From: Hevea brasiliensis | Taxonomy: Eukaryota; Streptophyta; Magnoliopsida; Malpighiales; Euphorbiaceae | Direction: 5' to 3' | Length of the DNA: 64,000 nucleotides | NCBI RefSeq assembly: GCF_030052815.1 | Contig: NC_079495.1 | Span: 48,895,043-48,959,042 of the forward strand | Shown here: positions 1 to 7,224 of the stretch, in pieces | How positions within the stretch are numbered: position 1 is the stretch's first letter | Layout: each line of letters begins with the position of its first letter | The notes under the pieces: generated by a model | Databases searched by the model: none | The model's input: only the letters and a program-made list of their open reading frames with translations | Told to the model about the DNA's origin: nothing | Position numbers and translations under genes: made by a program

Positions 1-1905
1 TTGTTGGTATTGGTTACCAATACCATTTCTAAGCTTAGTGTTAGTTATTCAAAATTTTTAGATTTCAAGCCTCATATTTACTATTCTATTGGTCATTTAT
101 ACAGTAGGCATTTAGCAAAATTGTCTTCACGAAAGTTGTTCCTTATTTTGTCTAGTTACATTTCCTTTTTTGAATCACTCCATTTGGAGTTTTGTAGCTC
201 AAGTTATGGCCTAAACACCATAACTGGCCGGATTGGACAGAATCCAAAATTCTGGGCAAAACTAGTTCTGCTAGATTTGGTAACCTAAGTTTGGTTGGTA
301 ATTTGACTAGGCTATGGTCAGAATTTGGATTTGTGTTCTTCATCAAAGTTGTAGGTCTATGTCTCAGATTTTTGATGGTAAAAGTTCAGGTCAATTGGAC
401 TTTTCTACGCTGAGTTATGACCAAATGAATAGACACTGATTATTTGGTCATTTTGCCCAGGCAGAATGTAAGTCACCTGGATTAGGGCAATTTTTAGGTC
501 AACTTGGTTTGGTTTTCTGTGTAGGGTTTCTACACCAAATTTGTGCCATTATGTGTCTAGTTTCATGTCCAATTGGCCTTGCACCAATTGAACCTATACA
601 ACTCCATTTATGGCTGCCCAAACCAGCTAGACTCACAACTAGTCCTGCAGGTCACCAAGGGTAGCATGCCTAACGTCAACTTGGTTATCCTTACTCACTT
701 CAATTCCTTCTCATACATATTCAAATGGTCACTAATTGGCCATTACAACATCATTTTGTGTCCAATTATATCGAGTCACATTTTTGAGTTTCAAACCCTA
801 ACCCTAACATTCCAAAGTTACATTTTCTTGCACTAAACTCATAAACTAATGTTTTGAGTGATACACTCATATCAAGGGCAGCCCATTCACTCATTTAATC
901 CAAAGAAACCATCAAGACCACAACAAATCCATGGCTGTCAAAAATAGGGTAACACCTTAACATGTTTATCTTCAATGAACTTACACATATCCAAGCTCAA
1001 ATTTGCAATCTAACAAAAATTTAAAAGAAAGAATCAAATATTTGGACACTAATCTCTTTTGCTAACTATTCCAAGTCTCCAAAACTTCCTTCTTTCTTCT
1101 TCTTTTTGCTAGCTAGAGGTTGTTCAAGATGCAAGATCTCTTTTTTGTGAAGCAAGATAGTGGTTTCAAGGTGATTTGGTGGGTGGTTCCAAGCTTACCT
1201 TAAGCTTTCATGGAGGTTGGGTTGGGGAAATGGGTTATGGCTGAAATGTTAAGGAAGAAATGAGCATATTGCTTTTCCAATTTTTGGTCTCATTTATCCT
1301 CTTTTATTAGTTAATTAAGTGGTTATCTAATGGGGATTGGTGGGTAAGTGTTTAATGACATCATATGATGTCATAATTAGCATTTTCTTTCATTTTCTTT
1401 TCTTTTCTTCTCTACTCATTTTCAATTTAATTTTTAGCAATATTTATTGACATTTTATGTCATAATAATTATTTACTTAACTAGACAAGTTGGCCAAAAA
1501 TCACCTCTGAAGGCGAAATGACCAAAATGCCCTCCGTTTGGCTTAACAAAATAAAATTGTCTGTACCAATTGAAAAAATTTTCTAAGCATTTTCTAAGCA
1601 TTCTAATGCCACAGAATCCTCAATGAATCTTCTCTAGAGTCCCAAAAATTATTTTCTGAATTTTTCCCCAAGTCTAGGGCTCCTCGTTGCGAGAACCGCA
1701 ACTTCCCACTGAGTTACCCATCGCTAGGGCATCGGCTCATTTAACTTGGTTGTATTTTATTTCTAAAATTTTTCCTAAATTTTTCTTATTAATATTTGAG
1801 TTAATTATGGTTCCTCACTTTAGTTTAAATATTTTTCCGGACGTTCTAGCTATCTGGACAGACACTGATCACCGGAACAGTAGAATGTATGGAGTAGCTA
1901 TCTTG
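1..1905 (-). repeat. Tekay-type Gypsy LTR fragment (minus strand, truncated at both ends)
   Basis: Read on the minus strand, this matches the first ~1.9 kb of the LTRs at 46792, 53565 and 58310. It shares the block around 1680-1880 (rocky 'TTACCCATCGCTAGGGC' segment), the GGGCATTTTGGTCATTT-like segment at about 1517-1540, and the perfect palindrome TGACATCATATGATGTCA at 1356-1373. The left part lies beyond the window. The right side should end in a TGTTACA terminus but instead breaks at about 1898-1905 into other LTR sequence, so this copy is rearranged. Small open frames here are chance translations of LTR DNA. Confidence 0.85.
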
Positions 1906-2373
1906 ACAAACACTGGGTTACCCATCGCTAGGGCACCGGCTCATTCCTGATCTGTCGATTTCTTTAATTTTTGTTTTTGTCTGTATCGATTAGCTAAATA
2001 TTTCTTTAACATTTTCAATGTTATTTATACCTCTAAAGACCTTTAATTAGGTCCCAAAAATTATTTCTCAGGGTTCCCCGTGGTCTTAGGGTCAGCAATT
2101 GCCTTCGTCGTAACTTTCGGGTGCGGTCACCCATCATTACGATTCTGGCTCGTTTAACCTAATTGTACTTTATCTCTTTTATTCTCTTAATTTTTCTTAT
2201 CATTTATTTCACCAATTCATGTCTCCTCACCATCATTTAAGTGAAGTTCCCGACATATTGACAGTCTGTATTTAGACTGTCTACATTCTAGCTGTCTATT
2301 TTTTGGCTATCCGGACAGACGTCAGATGTCGGTACAGTAAAACGTACGGACTACCGATGGTGAGGGCATAACA
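1906..2373 (-). repeat. LTR start segment of an E3-type Gypsy element (minus strand)
   Basis: From about 1947 the sequence parallels 35238-35634, the start of the E3 right LTR read on the minus strand, and ends at the degenerate LTR terminus ATAACA (2368-2373). Positions 2374-2378 read AATTT and then continue as the host LTR, which at 18410-18425 also carries AATTTACTGGG. This therefore looks like the right edge of an insertion whose other edge, with its AATTT copy, lies left of the window. The first ~40 bases are a short displaced LTR piece resembling 1703-1742. Confidence 0.7.
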
Positions 2374-2583
2374 AATTTACTGGGATCTCCTCATATAATC
2401 AATTGATTTTTACAGCCTATTACTCATATCTGTGATCTTTTCGGCACTTAATTAAATTTAATACTCATTACTCATATTTGTGCCCAAGTAAACTATAATA
2501 GACTGTAATGCTAGATACAAGGGAGTATACTGGTTAGACCTCCATATGTCTACCCTGTATACAACTGTCATGTCAGGCATAAG
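2374..2583 (-). repeat. E3 left LTR, piece 1
   Basis: Closely matches 18414-18614 of the E3 right LTR on the minus strand, differing at roughly one base in fifteen. It continues after E1 at 13592 without loss, so E1 is a clean insertion in this LTR. It contains GGC...GCC short repeats (CAGGCATAAG-type units) typical of this LTR. Confidence 0.85.
2579..2583. repeat. Target-site duplication of E1, left copy (ATAAG)
   Basis: ATAAG immediately before the 5' LTR; the identical 5-mer follows the 3' LTR at 13587-13591. The unoccupied equivalent in the E3 right LTR is ACAAG near 18610. Confidence 0.95.
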
Positions 2584-3125
2584 TGTAACACCCTCCCGGT
2601 AACTACTCCGTACATCCTGCTGTTCCAATGACCAATGTCGGTCCGGACAGCTAGAATGTCCGGAAAAATATTTAAACTAAAGTGAGGGACCATAATTAAC
2701 TCAAATATTAATAAGAAAAATTTGGTAAAAATTTTAGAAATAAAATACAACCAAGTTAAACGAGCCGGTGCCCTAGCGATGGGTAACCAGAGGGAAGTTG
2801 CGGTTCTCGCAACGAGGAGCCCTAGACCCGGGGAAAATTTCATAAAATAATTTTTGGGACTCCAGAGAAGGGTCATTGAGGTTCCTATGGCATTAGAATG
2901 CCAAGAAAATATTTAGAAAAAATTTTCAATCGGTACAGACAATTTTGACCCGTTAAGCCAAACGGAGGGCATTTTGGTCATTTTGCCTTCAGAGGTGATT
3001 TTTGGCCGACTTGTCTTGTTAAGTAAATAATTAATATGACATAAAATATGAATAAACATTACTAAAAATTAAATTGAAATTGAGTAGAGAAGAAAAGAAA
3101 AGAAAATGAGAATAAATGTCAATTT

Positions 3126-3198
3126 TGACATCATATGCTGTCATTTAAAGGAATTCCCACCAATCACATTAAAGCATAACTTAAGTAAGTGATAAAAG
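3126..3198 (+). promoter_or_regulatory. E1 U3 promoter block: palindrome, CCAAT box, TATA-like sequence
   Basis: The palindrome TGACATCATATGCTGTCA (one mismatch; perfect at 11003-11020 in the 3' LTR) is made of two opposed TGACATCA half-elements, resembling a bZIP site. It is followed by CCAAT at 3160-3164 and GATAAAAG at 3191-3198. The palindrome recurs at nearly the same offset in the related LTRs of the window. The promoter role and the implied start site of about 3220-3235 are inferred. Confidence 0.5.
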
Positions 3199-5056
3199 AA
3201 GACAAAAAACACCAAAAAAAGGAAAAAACAATCTGTTTCTTCCCCAAATGAAAGAGCAGCCGTTTCCCTCTTTTCCCATAGCCAAACCTCCATTGATTTT
3301 CAATCCAAAGCTCAAATTCCCTCTTCATTTCACCCTAAAACCCTAGAGACCTTTCACTAAAATTTGTCCTTGCACCTTGTAAAACCTCTTGGCAGCCAAG
3401 AAGAAGAAAGAAAGTGAAGTTTGGGGCTTGGAAAAATCTGCCTACAAGAGGTTAGTGCACATATACACCTAAAGCTCTTTATTTCTATGTTGAGGGACTT
3501 GAAATAAGTAAGAATTTGTAACTAAAATGAGTAAAAACTATGTGTGTGTATGGCATCAATTTCGGCTGCCCTAAGGAAGGAACAAAGGTGGAGTGTTTGT
3601 GATGGTTTTAATGGACTTAGAATGAATTAAAGATTATGCTTACGGTGTATATACACATATATAATGAATGAAAGTGCTTAACTAGGTATATGGGTGAATT
3701 GAAATAGAAACTAGGGTTTTGAAAAGTGAAAATTTGACTTGGCTTAGGAAATTGTTAGAGAACATTTTAATGGTCAATTAGTGACCATTTTAGGTAAGTT
3801 GACCACAATTTGGACTGAAATATAGCATGGCCAAGTGAATGTGTAGGCTGCCTAAGGATAGCAGCAGAGTGACTAAAATTTCAGTCCACTTACACAGCCA
3901 TAACTTTGGCTGTGTAGGTCCAATTGGTGTTTTGCCAATTGGACATGAAACTAGGCTTATAATGGCACATTTTTACAGAAGAAACCATGCCCAAAAGACC
4001 AAAGCAAGAGGACCAAAAGTTGGCCCCAATCTGGATACCCTGCAACAGCACCTGCAGAATTGACCAAATGAACAGTAATTGTTCATTTGGCCATAACTCA
4101 CTGTAGATATGGTCAATTGACCTGAAATTTTTACAGCAACAAGTTAAGACATAGACAAACAACTTTCATGAAGGAACCTACCCCAAATTATGGCCAGAAC
4201 CCATCCAACAAAGTGATTTCAGTTACTGTTCATGTTACTGTAGATATGGTAATTTCTGCATAATGGAAATCAGGCCAGCTATGGTTTTTGGACCATATCT
4301 AGAGCTAAAAAACTCCAAATGGAGTGATTCAAAAAATGAAATTCAACTAGACAAAATAAGGAACAACTTTCATGTTTGCCATTTCTTCAAATTCCCACTG
4401 CAACAGTGTCCAATGGAACAGTAAAATTGAGTTACAAAAACTGAAAATTCTGCTTCCCTTGGTTTAAACTTTGAAATGGTATAAATGCTTAATGCCAACA
4501 AGTTTTGAATGCCAAATGTGGTATATTGGGAGTGCCAAAGTCAATGTACATATTTTCTATCAAAAAGTCATCATTTTTGTTGACCAATGAGGTGAATAGT
4601 GACACCAAAAATTTGAAATTCACAAATTGAAGAATTTAAAAGTTTCAAATGCCCTAGTATACCTAACAAGATTGGTTTGGATAGTTTGGCATGCCAATAG
4701 GGTTCAGTTAGCAGTACTGCACATGGCAATATGCCATTCTGTGATTTTATGGTTTTTAGCCATTCTGACCTTGTATTGAGATTTGGCCTTGTGCCTGATA
4801 TCATTTACAGCTTGTTAGCTGTTCTGTTGCACACCGGGAGATGCATATGTGACCGATGGTGTGACGGCCTGAGGTACTTGATACCCAGTGCCAGTTTACC
4901 CGTTTATCTAGTCCAGTCGTCTAGTGTAGGTTACTTGGGCAACCAAATGAATTAAAGTGGACAAAGTTAGTAATATACAAATTCAAAACAAATGAAACAT
5001 ATACATTCACTACATATCTATTTTCTTGCTATTTCTTTTATTTTATTATTGCATCA

Positions 5057-5096
5057 CTAAGCATTATTGCTTAGCGCATTGCTTTTGCCACGCGTA
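5057..5096 (+). promoter_or_regulatory. Dual stem-loop followed by TAG|GT (E1 5' LTR)
   Basis: Stem-loop 1 is CTAAGCA-TTAT-TGCTTAG (5057-5074). Stem-loop 2 is 5075-5094, CGC.TTGC-TTTT-GCCACGCG. The sequence TAG|GT follows immediately. The same pair is at 12936-12973 in the 3' LTR, where stem 2 is stronger (CGCGTTGC...). Other LTR families replace the bases but keep the pairing. Confidence 0.6.
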
Positions 5097-5698
5097 GGTT
5101 CTGGAGATACAGATCGTGAGTCCAGTAGACCGCAGACTGGGTGAGTTCATCTTGCAGCTCTGCACAGTGTCCGTGTCACCTCACTACCTGCAGTGCATTG
5201 GTAGGGCACTAGGTGTCATTTTGTCATTTTGTAATTAAATTTTTATTTTCTCATATGTATTTGGATTTATGTAATGTATTTTGAGGTTCATGTAAATAAT
5301 AAAGATTTATGGTTATGTATGGAAGTAATTTGAGTATTTAATTGTTGTTTATATATGAGAACCCTGAGAAATGATGATTGAGAACTGAAACTGAACAATG
5401 TGAGATTTTGATATTGAGACTCTGTTGATGAATTGAAGTTGGGATTGTTTGGAAAATTATTTGGAAGTGTTTTAACAGGTTCCGAAGAAGTGTTTTAACA
5501 CTCCGCCGGATTTTCTTTAAAATTTTCGGAACCTTAAATAAATTATGATTTCAATAAATGACTTAAATGAGTTATCTTTCACAAATTATATTCAAAAGCA
5601 TGATATAAATTAATTAAGGTATATTAGAGTGTGTCGGTACACCGTGTGGCATTACTTACTCGGGTATACTGTACACGGGTAAGGGGTGTCACATTTAG

Positions 5699-5710
5699 TG
5701 GTATCAGAGC
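5699..5710 (+). promoter_or_regulatory. E1 primer-binding site (tRNA-iMet)
   Basis: TGGTATCAGAGC, complementary to the 3' end of plant initiator tRNA-Met, lies 5 bases after the 5' LTR end, as expected for minus-strand DNA priming in Gypsy elements. Confidence 0.95.
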
Positions 5711-5815
5711 ACGGTTTAGGCATTTCTGGGCCTAGATTGAGTCCATACCATGCATTGCATTTGTAAGAGTCGAGGTGACACTAACGCAGATCTGTTTGTC
5801 TTTGTTAAATAGGAT
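5711..5815 (+). other. E1 conserved untranslated leader
   Basis: A 105-bp leader between primer site and gag. The segment GAGTCGAGGTGACACTAA and the following GCAGATCT are kept in E6 (56948-56972) and, with changes, in E5 and E3, although those elements have lost most or all coding sequence. It may carry packaging information; it also contains the predicted branch point and polypyrimidine tract. Confidence 0.6.
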
Positions 5816-7018
5816 ATGGACCCTTCATCTCAGAGGGCAGTCGAGGAGGAAGTGGAGAGTCATGCTCCACCTGCAGCAGCTGAGACTGGGGGCATGAGAG
5901 AATCTGCTCCGCCAGCTCAAGCAGAGCCCGCTCAGCCTCCACAGGCCATGTTCCAGCAAATGGCCGATTTCTTTAGACAAATGGTCGGGGTAATGCCAGC
6001 ACCACCACCACCACCAGCTCCACAGCAGAAATCACACCTGGAAAGGCTAAGAAAGTTTGGAGCTGTGGACTTCTATGGCAAGAGAGAAGATGACTCTGTT
6101 GCAGCCGAGAATTGGTTGAACAGAACAGGCAGAGTTCTAAAACAACTCCACTACACTCCAGAGCAAAACCTGGAAGCTGCCATATCTTTGTTGCAAGATG
6201 ATGCCTACGAATGGTGGGACACGGTATCCAGTGAAGTGCAGCCAGAAGCTATAACTTGGGACTTCTTTCTCTCCGAATTCAAGAAGAAATATGTGGGTAC
6301 TGTATACCTGGAAGAGAGAAGAAGAGAGTTTATTAACATGAGGCAGAGACAGTTGTCAGTGGCTGAGTATGAGAAAGAATTCGTCCGATTATGCCGCTAT
6401 GGAAGGGAAATAGTCCCTAATGAAGCTGAAAGATGTAAGAGATTTGAAGAGGGACTAAATGACAACATAAAGATCCAGCTCACTGCCCTGGGAATCACAG
6501 AATTTAGCAAGTTAGTGGAAGCTGCAATAAGGGTTGAAAAAGTAAGAATAAAAGAGCAGACCAGAAAGGAGAGACAGCAGAAGAGGGGACCGGGTCAGTC
6601 TAGCGCATCTCCTGCACCTGGGAAGAAGTTCAGAGGTCCACCTGCACAGAGTTCGGGTCAGCCACAAGGTCAGGGTCAGTCTCAGGGGCCCAAGCCACAG
6701 TTCACCCCTAGGAGAGGTCAGTCCACACCATCAGTGGGCAGCTCTCCAGGGATGGGGTTCAGGGGACCAGCCCCAACATCTTCTGCATGTCCACACTGCC
6801 TGAAGTGGCACAAGGGGGAGTGTTGGAGTGTGACTGGTGCCTGCTTAAGGTGTGGGTCAACAGAGCATCAGTTAAGGAACTGTCCACACAGAACTATTAC
6901 AGCTGCTCCAACACAAGCGCATGCACTGCCTGCACCACGCAGGGGTAGAAAATCTGTAAATCTGAGGCGGTGGGACCATCACAGAGGCTCGCATCCGAGC
7001 CACAGAGAGGCTAGATAA
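5816..7018 (+). CDS. gag: E1 Gag (capsid-nucleocapsid polyprotein)
   Basis: A 400-residue Gag that would form the cytoplasmic virus-like particle and bind element RNA. The N-terminus is Ala/Pro/Glu-rich with a proline run at about residues 62-68. The retrotransposon capsid domain spans about residues 98-243. A basic, Gln/Gly/Ser/Pro-rich linker follows, then one CCHC zinc knuckle with C343, C346, H351 and C356 (C-X2-C-X4-H-X4-C). The ATG follows the predicted splice acceptor by 3 bases and matches the gag start position in E6. In this lineage gag and pol normally form one frame. Here the Gag frame diverges from the pol frame between 6949 and 6960, so the last ~20 residues before the stop at 7016-7018 are probably out-of-frame translation. 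Confidence 0.93.
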   Translation: MDPSSQRAVEEEVESHAPPAAAETGGMRESAPPAQAEPAQPPQAMFQQMADFFRQMVGVMPAPPPPPAPQQKSHLERLRKFGAVDFYGKREDDSVAAENWLNRTGRVLKQLHYTPEQNLEAAISLLQDDAYEWWDTVSSEVQPEAITWDFFLSEFKKKYVGTVYLEERRREFINMRQRQLSVAEYEKEFVRLCRYGREIVPNEAERCKRFEEGLNDNIKIQLTALGITEFSKLVEAAIRVEKVRIKEQTRKERQQKRGPGQSSASPAPGKKFRGPPAQSSGQPQGQGQSQGPKPQFTPRRGQSTPSVGSSPGMGFRGPAPTSSACPHCLKWHKGECWSVTGACLRCGSTEHQLRNCPHRTITAAPTQAHALPAPRRGRKSVNLRRWDHHRGSHPSHREAR

Positions 7019-7224
7019 TGCACCACCGCGTAAATTATGCCCTGAGAGCTCAGGAGGAGCAAGATGCCCCAGATGTCATCAGGGGTACGTTCTCCCTCTA
7101 CAATACACCTGTGCATGCATTGGTGGATCCAGGATCCACCCATTCATATATCTGCATCAACCTACCCGTATAAAGGGGGATACTAGTAGGGGAGAGTGAC
7201 CAAGACATTCTGGTCACTAATCCA
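6949..7224 (+). pseudogene. E1 gag-pol junction and protease region, broken
   Basis: The frame that continues into pol can be followed back to about 6949; upstream of that it hits TAG (6946-6948), so a 1- or 2-base shift relative to gag lies at 6949-6960. In the pol frame there are two further stops, TAG at 7012-7014 and TAA at 7171-7173. Between them is the aspartic protease signature V-D-P-G-S-T with its catalytic Asp codon at 7126-7128, which is the usual form in plant chromoviruses. These three lesions separate Gag from the rest of Pol. Confidence 0.85.

Larger units (their letters stand above)
2584..5693 (+). repeat. E1 5' LTR (3110 bp)
   Basis: Begins TGTAACACCC and ends GTGTCACA. In order it contains: the GGGCATTTTGGTCATTT block (2968-2984); the palindrome at 3126-3143 with one mismatch; a CCAAT box and TATA-like stretch; a donor-like AG|GTTAGTG at 3449-3457; three diverged copies of a ~190-bp module (about 3893-4385); palindromes TTGGCATGCCAA (4686-4697) and GCAGTACTGC (4711-4720); two stem-loops (5057-5094); and an AATAATAAAG poly(A)-like signal near 5296. 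Near 5485-5500 it lacks about 16 bases that the 3' LTR has. Confidence 0.95.
3451..5812 (+). other. Predicted leader intron of E1 (LTR donor to pre-gag acceptor)
   Basis: Donor ACAAGAG|GTTAGTGC starts at 3451. The acceptor AG is at 5811-5812, three bases before the gag ATG at 5816. It is preceded by a pyrimidine-rich run (5791-5807) and by CTAAC at 5781-5785, a plant branch-point consensus 28 nt from the AG. The 2362-nt intron would remove most of the LTR transcript, the primer-binding site and the leader. Equivalent sites exist in E5, E6 and E3. No transcript evidence is available. Confidence 0.5.

Noticed and set aside
788..800. Telomere-like AAACCCTAACCCTAA
   Set aside because: Fewer than three units and inside an LTR fragment; no array, so not an interstitial telomere.
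4571..4955. Short open frames recurring at 4571-4955 and 12448-12808
   Set aside because: They are the same LTR segment in the two E1 LTRs on both strands; no domain and no coding bias.
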